Below are positions 1-8,490 of a stretch of 47,328 nt of DNA, one piece after another. This DNA comes from Candidatus Obscuribacterales bacterium (GTDB lineage Bacteria > Cyanobacteriota > Vampirovibrionia > Obscuribacterales > Obscuribacteraceae). The translations under genes and the position numbers were made by a program. Positions within the stretch are counted from its first letter, which is position 1. The number at the start of each line of letters is the position of its first letter. A model generated the notes under the pieces. It made no database searches and had not been told where the DNA came from. It worked only from the letters and a program-made list of their open reading frames with translations. The DNA lies in the NCBI GenBank assembly GCA_019746975.1, contig JAIERK010000186.1:1-47328 (forward strand). Direction: 5' to 3'.

Positions 1-36
1 CCACTGAGACAACAGTCGGCAGCATCCACAGCCGTT

Positions 37-1140
37 GTGCCTCCTCTCAAGGAAAGTCATCTCGGGAGTAGCGCCGGGCACATTGCCATCATCGGTGCCG
101 GCAACGCGGCTCGGTCGCTGGCTTGCGCGCTTGGAAATCGTGGGTACTCTCCGCATTTACTCGTTCGCAATCCCGAAAAATTGCAAGCCTTGTCGCGGCG
201 CGGCTCAATCAAGAGCTCCGGCAAGCTTGAAGGTGATTTTAGTATCGTTGAAGTCAGCAATGATTTTGCCAGCGTTTTATCTAATTGCGCGACAGTGTTC
301 GTCGCTACGACTACCGATGCATACAGCGAGATCGCCGGACGTCTGGCACCTCACCTGACTGAGCACCACGAAGTAGTTCTTTTCTCGAGCAAGTTTGCTG
401 GTGTTGTAGAGTTCAAGCATGCGCTTGGTGCTCGCCGTCATTATCCAGCCATCATGGAGACCGACTCACTGTTTGCGAGCCGTATTCAGGATGATGACTC
501 TATATGGATACGCGGTATCAAGCAGTGGACTCTGTATTCCTCGTATAACAAAAGCAAGACTTCATCTAACGCGTCTATCATTCGGCGTTTTTTTCCTGGC
601 TTGACTGAAGCTGAGAATGTAGTACAGCGAGGGCTCACTGATTTCGGTGCGTTGGCGCATCCGATCACGATGATTGCGAATATGAATAATGTCGATCGCA
701 ACAGCGGATTCCTTTTCTACTATGAAGGTTTCACCAACCAGACAGTCGTGCTTTTGGAGCGGCTGGAAGAAGAGTTCGGCAGCCTTGCCAGAGCCTATGG
801 GACCTCGATCATTCCGATGAAAGAGCTTCTTAACAGATACTATGGCTGCGACACCACAGGCGATCTACTTCAGGCGATGCGGACGGTTCCTAACTATAGC
901 TTTAGCAAAGCGCCGGGTACGTTGCGTCATCGATTTATCGAAGAGGACGTAGCATCATCGCTGGTGCCCATGCAGCAATTGGCGCACAAAGCCGGAATTG
1001 ATGCACCGATGATGGATTCGATTGTAAATCTTTCTTCTATTCTTCTTGGCAGAGAATTTGCAAGAGATGGAAGAACGTTAGCAAAATTGGGATGGGATAA
1101 CTTAAGTCACAAAGAGATAATGAAAGCGATTTATGAATAG
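37..1140 (+). CDS. Octopine/nopaline (opine) dehydrogenase family protein, possibly 5'-partial
   Basis: NAD(P)-dependent enzyme of the family that reductively condenses an amino acid with a 2-keto acid to make an opine. The N-terminus is a Rossmann fold with the dinucleotide motif G20-A-G-N-A-A25 (IIGAGNAARSLA). The C-terminal half fits the octopine dehydrogenase domain: a conserved H208-P pair, FLFYYEGFT near residues 224-232, and LVPMQQLAHKAG further on. The frame is open to the window edge and the GTG at 37 has no good ribosome site, so the true start may lie upstream. The stop overlaps the following transporter gene by 8 bp, which implies translational coupling and a product that is moved across the membrane. 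The substrate cannot be told from sequence. A staphylopine/pseudopaline-type metallophore role is possible, but those dehydrogenases usually belong to a different Pfam family. Confidence 0.82.
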   Translation: MPPLKESHLGSSAGHIAIIGAGNAARSLACALGNRGYSPHLLVRNPEKLQALSRRGSIKSSGKLEGDFSIVEVSNDFASVLSNCATVFVATTTDAYSEIAGRLAPHLTEHHEVVLFSSKFAGVVEFKHALGARRHYPAIMETDSLFASRIQDDDSIWIRGIKQWTLYSSYNKSKTSSNASIIRRFFPGLTEAENVVQRGLTDFGALAHPITMIANMNNVDRNSGFLFYYEGFTNQTVVLLERLEEEFGSLARAYGTSIIPMKELLNRYYGCDTTGDLLQAMRTVPNYSFSKAPGTLRHRFIEEDVASSLVPMQQLAHKAGIDAPMMDSIVNLSSILLGREFARDGRTLAKLGWDNLSHKEIMKAIYE

Positions 1141-2125
1141 GTCAGAGATGTCTTCGAAATCAGAGACATCAGCGAACAAGGAAATTCGGAGTGACGGTAC
1201 GGATCGAATAACAGCAAGCGATGCGTTTGAGCGGGCGCCTGGTGCTAAGTTAACCAATTCGAAGCTCTTCTCTTCTCTATGTGTAATTGTGGCGATTCTC
1301 GCGGCGTCGGTAGAGCCGATCGTCGTGAAGCTTGGTTACGAGCAAAATCTTCTGCCTCTTCATCTATTGGTGGTTAAGACTGTCGTCGGTGCGTTGCTGA
1401 TACTGCCCCTCACACGCACTTTCAGATGGGTCGGATTTAAAAACTTGGCACACATATCGCTTTTGGCGATGCTCTTGCTGTCTACCAGCGCTCTCGGAAT
1501 TTTCGCATTGAAGCAGATCTCCGCGGTTTTAGCTATTACTATCATTACGACAACACCGGCATTTGTGGCGATTTGCAATCAGGCTCTCGGTCGCGATGAG
1601 TTGACGCCGAAGTTCTGGCTCGGATTTTTCCTGTGCTTTAGTGGTGTCATTCTAGGTTTGGAATGGCACAATCTCAATATGAATCTCGCCGGGTTCATAT
1701 TGATTTTTGGTGCCGTTGTTACGTCGACGACCTATCGAGTGACGATGGAAGCGGCTGCGAAGAAGTATTCCCCGGCGCTGATCTCGACCTACCTTTTCTT
1801 CGTCAACGGATTATTGGTATCACTCTTCGTACTTCCCTTCGCAGGAACCATTCCGGATGCGGCATGGAAGATTGGCGGCTGGATGGGATTTGCATCTGCC
1901 TGCGCTAATGTAGCTTTTCTATATGCGTTAAACTTGCTTGGATCGACGCGCATTTCGATCATCAATATTTTGCAGCGACCCGCTATTATCGTGGCGGCGG
2001 CGTTCATCTTGAAAGAGCCTCTCACGATGTTCCAGGGCGCTGGTGTGTTGCTTGTTCTTGTTGGAGTGCAGCTCGCGCAGGTAAAGCGAAAGGTCAAACT
2101 CCCAGCGCAGAAGAGTGCGGGCTAA
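1133..2125 (+). CDS. EamA/DMT-superfamily transporter
   Basis: Inner-membrane transporter of the drug/metabolite transporter superfamily, usually an exporter of small metabolites. After a hydrophilic N-terminus of about 40 residues (not typical of the family) there are about ten hydrophobic segments in two EamA repeats. The first runs from ASVEPIVVKLGYEQNLLPLH to about residue 185 and the second ends with the LKEPLTMFQGAGVLLVLVG signature. The ATG lies inside the 3' end of the opine-dehydrogenase gene (atgaatag overlap), so the two are almost certainly one operon. In Pseudomonas the pseudopaline operon pairs an opine dehydrogenase (CntM) with an EamA exporter (CntI), so export of an opine-type product is a reasonable inference. 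The transported compound is not identified. Confidence 0.85.
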   Translation: MNRSEMSSKSETSANKEIRSDGTDRITASDAFERAPGAKLTNSKLFSSLCVIVAILAASVEPIVVKLGYEQNLLPLHLLVVKTVVGALLILPLTRTFRWVGFKNLAHISLLAMLLLSTSALGIFALKQISAVLAITIITTTPAFVAICNQALGRDELTPKFWLGFFLCFSGVILGLEWHNLNMNLAGFILIFGAVVTSTTYRVTMEAAAKKYSPALISTYLFFVNGLLVSLFVLPFAGTIPDAAWKIGGWMGFASACANVAFLYALNLLGSTRISIINILQRPAIIVAAAFILKEPLTMFQGAGVLLVLVGVQLAQVKRKVKLPAQKSAG

Positions 2126-2395
2126 CCTCCGCTATTTCCCTCAGATCTATTATTTTGCCCGGTAAAAATCGCGGGAATACTTCGTTGAGTTTTAGCTTTG
2201 TCTACCGCATGTCTTCATTTGAATGCTTCTCTCGACACCGACATACGTGCGTTGTGGTCGAGACCCTAGCCAGGTCGCAAGAACCTTATCGGTATTTCTA
2301 CAAGCCAGTGCTCGCAGTTGTCGCGAAGAAATGAGAGCAACTGATATCGAGAGGCATAAGGGCGAGCACTCGTGGCTCGCTCATCTGCGTTGTAG
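2126..2395. other. Intergenic region between convergent genes
   Basis: Lies between the EamA gene and the 29-bp tandem array downstream of the histidine phosphatase. I see no gene, RNA or convincing terminator here. The long plus-strand reading frame crossing it is a shadow of the minus-strand phosphatase. Confidence 0.5.
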
Positions 2396-2520
2396 CAGGT
2401 ATTTCTCATGCGTCGAATCACCGACAGGTATTTCTCATGCGTCGAATCACCGACAGGTATTTCTCATGCGTCGAATCACCGACAGCTATTTCTCACGAAT
2501 CGACTGTCGACAGCTATTTC
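2396..2520. repeat. 29-bp tandem repeat overlapping a stop codon
   Basis: Three identical 29-bp units begin at 2396, 2425 and 2454, each starting caggtatttctcatgcgtcg. A degenerate 28-bp unit follows at 2483, then a 10-nt partial (cagctatttc) at 2511. The last partial contains the TAG stop codon (minus strand) of the histidine phosphatase gene. The units are head-to-tail with no spacers, so this is not a CRISPR array. It looks like replication-slippage amplification of the 3' end of that gene. Confidence 0.9.
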
Positions 2521-3164
2521 GCGGCCGCATTGAGAAGTGTTGGCTGAAGCGCCGTAAAGTGCACTGTTGCGAAGTTGTCGCTGAAGTCTATTTTCGAAAC
2601 GGAGCCGACTGGTATCGAGAGCCTCCAGAAGTTGATGAGTGGCATTCCCAGCGCTCCAACGAGAATGCAGCGGATCACGCCGGCGTGAGTGACCAAACCA
2701 ATCTGTTTACCTTCGTGAGTTTTGATTACTTGCTTCAGATTCAAATGAATTCTGTTGTACAGATCTGTTATCGATTCACCGCCCGGCGGTGCATTTTCTA
2801 TTGGGTTGGCGCTCCATGTTTTGTAAACGTCAGGTTCTTTCTCCTTCAAATCTACGTATGTGCGTCCTTCCCAATCACCGACGCTCCATTCGTTAAAGCC
2901 GTCTATTGGTTGGGCTTTCATGCCGACAGACTGTTGGATGATCTGAGCGGTCGAGCGAACGCGTTTTGCCGTGCTGCACAACAGCAGGTCGGGTTTGTTG
3001 TTGGCGAGCCAGGTGCCAAGCGCCTCTGCTTGCGCGCGGCCGTTGGCGGTAATCTCGACATTCGGGTCGTTATACAATTTGCCTTTTTCGGTCTCTTCCG
3101 TGTGACCATGTCGCAGCAGATAGATTGTTGTGACCGTTTCCAGCGGATGAAGCGGTTCGCTCAC
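2514..3164 (-). CDS. Histidine phosphatase family protein (phosphoglycerate-mutase-like)
   Basis: Phosphatase of the RHG superfamily; acts through a phosphohistidine intermediate, substrate unknown. Visible catalytic residues, numbered from the chosen start: R18-H19-G20 in YLLRHGHTEE, R68 in STAKRVRST, E92 in FNEWSVGDWEG and the second histidine H160 in LVTHAG. Length (216 aa) suits the family. I chose the GTG at 3164 because it overlaps the TAG of the upstream aldolase gene (TAGTG) and has GGAG about 10 nt upstream. An in-frame ATG at 3221 would overlap the aldolase by about 58 nt. Coupling to a sugar-phosphate-type aldolase suggests a role in phosphorylated sugar salvage. The stop codon sits inside a tandem repeat array. 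Confidence 0.88.
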   Translation of the reverse strand: MSEPLHPLETVTTIYLLRHGHTEETEKGKLYNDPNVEITANGRAQAEALGTWLANNKPDLLLCSTAKRVRSTAQIIQQSVGMKAQPIDGFNEWSVGDWEGRTYVDLKEKEPDVYKTWSANPIENAPPGGESITDLYNRIHLNLKQVIKTHEGKQIGLVTHAGVIRCILVGALGMPLINFWRLSIPVGSVSKIDFSDNFATVHFTALQPTLLNAAAK

Positions 3165-3883
3165 TAGTTGTTGTCTCCATCGACGGTGCAAGCTTCGGGG
3201 CTCAGTAGAGCCTCTGCGCATGCAGGCTTTTTTAACCCGTAGACGCCCACGATGTCCAGCAGCTTTTCGACTTGAGACACGTGAAGAGGCTTAACCCCTC
3301 CTAAAAGGTGAGCAACCATCATTGTTTCGGCGTGATGCTCGAGAGTTTCTAACTTGTAATAAGCGTCCCAGATATCTTTGCCAAGAGCGAGTGCCCCATG
3401 ATGGTCCATTACAAGAGCATCATATTTGGTGACGAGGTCGGCGATACTGTTGGAAACCTCGTCGGTACTTGGTGTCGCATATGGTGCCACAGGTATCTGA
3501 CCAAGTGTACATACGACTTCCGGCAAAACGCATTTCGCCAGACTCTTACCAGCCACGGTGAAACCAACCGCCACCGTCGGGTGAGCATGCACAATTGCTT
3601 TTACATCCGGTCGCTGCTTGTATGCGGTCAGGTGCATTGCAAGCTCTGTCGATGGGCGGCGCCCACTGCTGTCCACCGTTTTGCCGTCGAAGTCAGTGAG
3701 AACCAGCTCATCTGGCTCGAGCCGACCTTTGCAGCTGCTTGCCGGCGTCGTCAAAATCAGGTTATCAGCCATGCGAATGCTGAAGTTACCTTCGGTCCCG
3801 CAGATGTAACGACGTTGGTAGCAGAGTTTTGCGACTCCTACTAAATCTTTTCTGAACTTTACTTCAGCTTCTGAATTCGCCAC
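3164..3883 (-). CDS. Class II aldolase/adducin family protein (fuculose-phosphate-aldolase-like)
   Basis: Zinc-dependent aldolase fold of the FucA/AraD family (239 aa, usual length 210-240). The metal and catalytic set is present: T30-E-G-N33 for substrate phosphate, acid/base E80 in RPSTELAMH, zinc ligands H99 and H101 in VHAHPT, and H162 in MDHHGALALG. Members cleave L-fuculose-1-P or related ketose phosphates to dihydroxyacetone phosphate and an aldehyde, or epimerise ribulose-5-P; this one cannot be assigned further. The GTG start at 3883 is preceded by GGAG with 8-nt spacing. First gene of a two-gene minus-strand operon with the histidine phosphatase, which starts on its stop codon. Confidence 0.88.
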   Translation of the reverse strand: MANSEAEVKFRKDLVGVAKLCYQRRYICGTEGNFSIRMADNLILTTPASSCKGRLEPDELVLTDFDGKTVDSSGRRPSTELAMHLTAYKQRPDVKAIVHAHPTVAVGFTVAGKSLAKCVLPEVVCTLGQIPVAPYATPSTDEVSNSIADLVTKYDALVMDHHGALALGKDIWDAYYKLETLEHHAETMMVAHLLGGVKPLHVSQVEKLLDIVGVYGLKKPACAEALLSPEACTVDGDNN

Positions 3884-4181
3884 GCCAATGTCTCCGATAT
3901 ATTTCTAACGAAAGGTGAACAAACCTTTATGCATGTCACTTGTATATATGGATTGGGGTTTCCCGTCTTCTGGCTGGTCGAGCTGTGACATTCGACCTTC
4001 CTTGATTTGTCAAGTATGTTGTAGAATCCCAGGGTTCCTCTGAACGGTATGTTCATCAGGTCGTCCGTGCTCTTTGCAAGACTCCTGGTTTTTATTCTCA
4101 ACAGTAAAACAGATTTGCCTGATGAAGTACCAGTCTTAGTGTTGACTATGACTGGATGGAAACAACAAGGAAGAGATCCCA
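3884..4181. other. Divergent intergenic region
   Basis: Separates the minus-strand aldolase operon from the plus-strand zinc-ribbon/SH3 gene, so promoters for both should lie here. There are AT-rich stretches (tatatatgg near 3946) but I cannot assign -35/-10 pairs with confidence. No gene seen. Confidence 0.4.
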
Positions 4182-6128
4182 ATGCGTTGCCCTAACTGTA
4201 CCCAGCGAAATTCTGTTGCTTCCCGCAACTGTAAGTTTTGCGGTCAAAAGTTCAAGAACAAGGGTCCCCAGATTCCCCTGAAAGCCTTGGCGGCCGTGGG
4301 CGTAGCTGGTGTCGTTGTATGTGCCGCGTCGGCGCTCGGGTCCGTATTCACCCGTCCAGATCCAAAGCTCAGGCCTGTCGCTGAGCGCATGGCTGCTGGT
4401 CCAAAGTCCGCTGAGGATGCCCAACTCATGCGCGTGCAATTGGATACCGCAGTTCTAAAATATCTAGAGCAATTTGGAAACATCTCATCGCCGGATCTTT
4501 TAACTAAGCTGCAGTCCGAGCTGCCTTCGAGCGCTTTCGAAGTGTTGGTCTTCGACTTGCCCAATAAAATCAAACTGGTCGAAGTTGACTGTGTTTTGCA
4601 GCCTTCGGACTACCTGATCGTACCCTCCAAGGATGGCCACAAGGTCTCGAGATTAGCTGGGCTAGGCGTCTTCGATGCTTCGCGCTTGCTCGATGCTGCA
4701 CCAGAACAATTGCTCGTCTTGCTCGGGCACACGACCGGAGATGGTCCACGGCAGCCTCAATTGAAAGCCCTCGCGATACTGCCTAGCGGCGAGGTCAGCG
4801 ATCGAACCGACAAAGTTCTACCTGTTATAAAGGGATCGGGTTCGGCGAATTTCATTGGCACCACCAGTGATATCAAGGTCGATCGAATGCTCGTCTCCGC
4901 CGCCAAGGATCAGAAGCTGTTTTGCGGAAGTATTCCTTTCAAGGATGAGCAATTCATTACAAACTTGTCGTGGAAAAATGGACGATACACCGGCGGTGGT
5001 TCGCTCGGAACAGGTGAGTTTGGCGCTCTATATGCGGTGGCATCCAGTCTTGTCGATCCAACTGACGCGGATGACTACAAGCAGTACTTATCGGTTGATG
5101 TGCGAGATGGTATCAAGGGTTTAGAAGAAAAACCTGTTGTCGCCCCTGGTAATTTCAAGATCGGCAAGCCGAGCAAGGAAACATCGAAGCGTCGCAGGAA
5201 AAGCGATTCAGACACCAGCAAAACGTACATACTCGTATCTGGTAAACGTGCTTTCGAAGTCTCACTCGCCAAGTCCGGACGCTGGTCTGTGACCGGATTC
5301 AAGGAAACAAGCGCTCCGGCTCAGATTGCAGAAGCAGAACCGGAAGGGAGCACCGCTGCCGCGCAGCCAGGCGAGGAAGTTTCCAAACACGAGTCTGTCG
5401 AAAAGGCCGATTCAAAGATTGTCGTGAAAAGCACTGACGAAACCACGAAGTTGGCAAGCACCGATTCGAAGCGTGAGCGTCGTGATCGCGAAGCCAAGCG
5501 AGAAGCAGAACTCGAAGCGCGCAAAGCCGAAGAGCGAGAAGAGCGCATTGCGGCAGATAAGCGCGAGAAGACGGAGAAAGCCGAACGAATAGCTGAGGAG
5601 AAGCGCGAGAAGTCGCAGAGAGCCGAGCGAATTGCTGAGGAGAGGCGCGAGAGAGCTGAGAAAGCCGAACGAGTAGCTTCTGAGAAGCGTGAAAAGAGCG
5701 AACGCTCCAGCCGCAGACAGAATGAACAGTCTGGTGGATCAGGCACTATCGTGACAGAGACCTCGTCGCGTGTGACGATGCGCTCCGGACCTGGTCGCAG
5801 AAACAAAACAATCTTTGATGTCTCCCGCGGTGAGCCCGTCCGCATTCTCGGCGAAGATAATGGCTGGTACAAAATATCGGTCAATGGCAGGGAAGGGTGG
5901 ATTTACGGAAGTTACGTAAACAAAGGCAAACTAAGTAAGTCGACAGAAGTAGCAAGTAAAGAGAAGTCAGAGAAATCCACCTCTTCAAAACGCTCCGATA
6001 AGCGCGAGCAGACTACCGTGGCAAGCGTTACAAAGAGCAAGAGCTCCAAAAACCGCACGCAGATTTCAAGTTCTAAGTCCCACGAAGGCGTAGCCATCCA
6101 CCACGACGAGCCCGACTTTGTTCCATAA
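4182..6128 (+). CDS. Zinc-ribbon, membrane-anchored protein with charged repeats and SH3b domain
   Basis: 648-aa protein with a visible modular plan. A two-CxxC zinc ribbon (CPNC...CKFC, residues 3-21) is followed by one transmembrane helix (about 33-53, ALAAVGVAGVVVCAASALG). An uncharacterised globular region spans about 60-330. A very charged Lys/Glu/Arg region (about 425-510) carries heptad-like repeats of the type KREKxEKAERIAEE and is probably a long helix or coiled coil. A bacterial SH3 domain follows at about 522-585 (TMRSGPG...GWYKISVNGREGWIYGSYV), then a Lys/Ser-rich tail. The topology suggests a cytoplasmic zinc ribbon and an SH3 domain in the periplasm, where such domains bind peptidoglycan or protein ligands. 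No enzyme motif seen. AAGGA lies about 11 nt before the ATG. Confidence 0.8.
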   Translation: MRCPNCTQRNSVASRNCKFCGQKFKNKGPQIPLKALAAVGVAGVVVCAASALGSVFTRPDPKLRPVAERMAAGPKSAEDAQLMRVQLDTAVLKYLEQFGNISSPDLLTKLQSELPSSAFEVLVFDLPNKIKLVEVDCVLQPSDYLIVPSKDGHKVSRLAGLGVFDASRLLDAAPEQLLVLLGHTTGDGPRQPQLKALAILPSGEVSDRTDKVLPVIKGSGSANFIGTTSDIKVDRMLVSAAKDQKLFCGSIPFKDEQFITNLSWKNGRYTGGGSLGTGEFGALYAVASSLVDPTDADDYKQYLSVDVRDGIKGLEEKPVVAPGNFKIGKPSKETSKRRRKSDSDTSKTYILVSGKRAFEVSLAKSGRWSVTGFKETSAPAQIAEAEPEGSTAAAQPGEEVSKHESVEKADSKIVVKSTDETTKLASTDSKRERRDREAKREAELEARKAEEREERIAADKREKTEKAERIAEEKREKSQRAERIAEERRERAEKAERVASEKREKSERSSRRQNEQSGGSGTIVTETSSRVTMRSGPGRRNKTIFDVSRGEPVRILGEDNGWYKISVNGREGWIYGSYVNKGKLSKSTEVASKEKSEKSTSSKRSDKREQTTVASVTKSKSSKNRTQISSSKSHEGVAIHHDEPDFVP

Positions 6129-6156
6129 AAAACGTCGGTGTGCTATATTTGATGGC

Positions 6157-6230
6157 CGGGACGTGGCGCAGCTTGGTAGCGCGGTTGCTTTGGGAGCAAT
6201 AGGTCGCAGGTTCAAATCCTGTCGTCCCGA
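6157..6230 (+). tRNA. tRNA-Pro (anticodon UGG)
   Basis: A complete cloverleaf can be folded by eye. Acceptor CGGGACG (6157-6163) pairs with CGTCCCG (6223-6229), discriminator A6230. The D stem is gcgc/gcgc, the anticodon stem gttgc/gcaat, the anticodon TGG at 6191-6193, and the T arm gcagg-ttcaaat-cctgt. CCA is not encoded. A short T-run follows (tagtttttcg), possibly the terminator. Confidence 0.96.
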
Positions 6231-6412
6231 TAGTTTTTCGTACTTTGAGCAAATCGTAGTAAGCAAATAGTAAGCGTTACGTCTGTAGTCTACCCCCGTA
6301 ATCCATCGATACTCGGATGGATGGTTTGCGAGTTGGAATCAGAAGTGCTAAATTTGCAGGAAGAGTCCTCAAATGAAGACCTCATAATAGTTGATGCTTT
6401 ACTCTGCACGAA

Positions 6413-7102
6413 ATGTACAAAATCAGGATACCAAAACAATTCGCTGACGGTGGCTTGATACTCTTAAAGGCCGACGAGAGTTTATTTCGCGCGGTGATGG
6501 ACGCAATCCGCTCGCCAGCGGCAAGCGGAGACTTAGGCAGGTTTGCAGCGTCCATCATTCGCGATCGCAGTGCTGACCTTCCTCATATTTCTAAGGTAAT
6601 AGACTTTTTTCTATTCATTGAATACCAACGACAGGACTTGCTGTCGCACGTGAATCTAAGCGTTACTGACTTTGCGTCAGCTCTTGCGGACAATATCGAG
6701 GAGAAGTCGAAAGGGTCATATTCAATTGAACAGTCAAAGCGCTTTAGAGAAGCCTTAACTGAGTTTTTTAGTGCCAAGAGTTCTTTGGGTCTATCCGCGA
6801 AGGCCAATCTATTGTTGACCAATAACGAACGAAACTTTCTGAGAGTACGGATAATCAGTGACCTTCGTCCGATATTTGACGAGGATACCGTAAACGAGCC
6901 AATCGCCTCAGTAATTTCGCACACTCTCAAGATCGAGTATTCAGAGGCTGGAGCTAGAAAAGAGTTTTTTGTTGCGCTTGATACATCCGAGCTAACGGAA
7001 CTGAAACAAGCAATTGAAAGAGCAGAATTGAAGACATCCGAGTTAAGGAAAATCCTTAAGAAGGCTGAAATTGCTTGCGTGGAAGTAACTACTATGGATT
7101 AA
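6413..7102 (+). CDS. Uncharacterised protein, first gene of a three-gene module (C-terminus COMM-like)
   Basis: 229-aa soluble, mostly helical protein without signal peptide or membrane segment. I do not recognise a named family. The C-terminal part (about 170-220: HTLKIEYSEAG, then EFFVALDTSELTELKQAIER, then a Lys-rich helix) resembles the COMM-type pattern of a short beta strand pair followed by an amphipathic helix. This is a weak resemblance, not a domain assignment. It is followed after 5 nt by the next gene and then a third gene with no gap, so the three are likely co-transcribed and may act together. No clear Shine-Dalgarno before the ATG. The surrounding region is accessory, with pseudogenes directly downstream. 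Confidence 0.65.
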   Translation: MYKIRIPKQFADGGLILLKADESLFRAVMDAIRSPAASGDLGRFAASIIRDRSADLPHISKVIDFFLFIEYQRQDLLSHVNLSVTDFASALADNIEEKSKGSYSIEQSKRFREALTEFFSAKSSLGLSAKANLLLTNNERNFLRVRIISDLRPIFDEDTVNEPIASVISHTLKIEYSEAGARKEFFVALDTSELTELKQAIERAELKTSELRKILKKAEIACVEVTTMD

Positions 7103-7107
7103 CTACT

Positions 7108-7737
7108 ATGACCAATCCGTATGTTCTAGAGAAAGACGCCCTTTCATCGTTCGAATCGGAAACTATTGTTGAAGATGAAGAAGTAGTAGATCCAGATGCG
7201 CACACAGTAGGTCTGCAAGGATCTTCCGAATTTGAGGTCACCAGCAGCGGTGATTTTGAAATCAGTACCCACTGTTTGTTCGATACAAAGCACCACTTTG
7301 AGAACTACCACGAGATTCCTCGTCGGCTGTTGTTCCCAAAGGCGTTGGGAACGATTTGGTTAACCTATTCGGAAGAGAACGAGCTTCCTGCTGGAGACGC
7401 ATATTTTTTGTGGCGGTGTCGATTCGAAAGAAGGCGCGTTCACAGAAAGCCTTTGGAGGAGCAATTCAAGGAGCTTGCAACAAGATGGCGGCAAGAAACA
7501 GACGGATACTCACTTGCAATGAAAAAAGCAAAGCACCGTGACTACCGCACTATCATAGCTTTCGGTCCGCCAGTTGTGCCATACATACTAAAAGAACTCC
7601 GCGAACACGGCGGACATTGGTTTTGGGCGCTAACCGAGATTACAGGCGACAACCCCATACCAATGGACGTCGCTGGGAACGTAGCTAAAATGCGTGAATG
7701 CTGGCTTGAATGGGGCGAACAGCAAGGACTGATATAG
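7108..7737 (+). CDS. Uncharacterised protein with WFWALxxITGxNP-type C-terminal domain
   Basis: 209-aa protein from the ATG at 7108; a TTG further upstream (7075) would overlap the previous gene and is less likely. The N-terminal ~95 residues are acidic and not recognised. The C-terminal ~95 residues contain a pattern I recall from many short bacterial hypothetical proteins: ELATRWRQETDGYS, then HRDYRTIIAFGPPVVPYILK, then HWFWALTEITGDNPIP, ending MRECWLEWGEQQGLI. The function of that domain is unknown to me. The stop codon abuts the next ATG (TAGATG), so the pair is translationally linked. In my memory this domain is commonly next to a Cys/His protein like the following gene, which supports a conserved module. 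Confidence 0.72.
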   Translation: MTNPYVLEKDALSSFESETIVEDEEVVDPDAHTVGLQGSSEFEVTSSGDFEISTHCLFDTKHHFENYHEIPRRLLFPKALGTIWLTYSEENELPAGDAYFLWRCRFERRRVHRKPLEEQFKELATRWRQETDGYSLAMKKAKHRDYRTIIAFGPPVVPYILKELREHGGHWFWALTEITGDNPIPMDVAGNVAKMRECWLEWGEQQGLI

Positions 7738-8232
7738 ATGCTTGAATGTGCGAGAGACCTAGAGCGAGAGCATCCAAATCTGATCGCAGATGCCGACTAT
7801 TTGCGGACGAGCAAGTGTACAGACTCATACAATTGCCTGGCATATGCCGCTGGAGATCTTTCGAATTGGTGGGAACCTACAAAGCTACCACCGTACAAGT
7901 GGCCGCTACCACAATACGATTATCTACCGGCGTCTTTTCAAACCGCGTTTGCAGAGATTGGATTCACTCTTACAGACACTTGTGATGTTGAGGAAGGGAT
8001 GGAGGTTATAGCCGTATTTGTTGACGCGGACGGGGATGTCTGTCACGCTGCTCTAAGGGACGAAGATGGTGCCTGGAAGAGCAAGTGTGGCGATCGGTTT
8101 GATATTCGGCATTCACTATGTTCGATTGACTACGGCACATTATCCTTTTACATGAAGAGAGAAAGAGTCGCTCGCCCTCTACCGGAGTATTCCGAGCCGA
8201 GCGAGTGCGAGTACCATAAGAGCAATAGATGA
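7738..8232 (+). CDS. Putative papain-like Cys/His protein (uncharacterised NCxAYAAGD family)
   Basis: 164-aa soluble protein with a strongly conserved-looking motif around C33 (DSYNCLAYAAGD, followed by NWWEP and a Tyr/Trp/Pro-rich stretch) and H103 in DVCHAALRDEDGAWKSKCGD. A Cys followed some 70 residues later by a His at the start of a beta strand is the arrangement of papain-like (NlpC/P60-type) amidases and peptidases, so a cysteine hydrolase is a reasonable inference; it is not proven. I recall this as a DUF family (possibly DUF7689). It starts on the base after the stop of the upstream gene. It may be a toxin or effector, or a processing enzyme acting with its two partners. Confidence 0.72.
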   Translation: MLECARDLEREHPNLIADADYLRTSKCTDSYNCLAYAAGDLSNWWEPTKLPPYKWPLPQYDYLPASFQTAFAEIGFTLTDTCDVEEGMEVIAVFVDADGDVCHAALRDEDGAWKSKCGDRFDIRHSLCSIDYGTLSFYMKRERVARPLPEYSEPSECEYHKSNR

Positions 8233-8490
8233 ATTCACGAAGTGTCTTCGAGTTCAAACTGCAGAGTTATCTGGAAATCTACGTGTCTACAAACTGATTG
8301 CCAGACCAGATTCCGGCACTATCGGCTAGTCTGCTCGTTGCCTACGTGAATGATGCAATTATATAGGAGTTCGAATGCAGACAGGATCAATTGATGTGAC
8401 GTGTTCGCTAAGACCGTTGCGTCTTGTATTTCTAATAGAGAGACAAGACGCTGCACTCGAACAAGCCATCGCTATTAACTCTTGTCTTTG

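Noticed and set aside
2396..2520. CRISPR array
   Set aside because: Repeats are contiguous without spacers and only three are identical.
2223..3167. 314-codon plus-strand frame
   Set aside because: It is opposite to the histidine phosphatase with intact catalytic motifs and has no protein-like features.
5321..5884. 187-codon minus-strand frame rich in Arg/Ser
   Set aside because: Antisense to the charged Lys/Glu repeat region of the SH3 protein.
6066..6266. Minus-strand frame of 66 codons containing RQDLNLRPIAPKATALPSCA
   Set aside because: It is the antisense translation of the tRNA-Pro gene, a well-known false protein signature.
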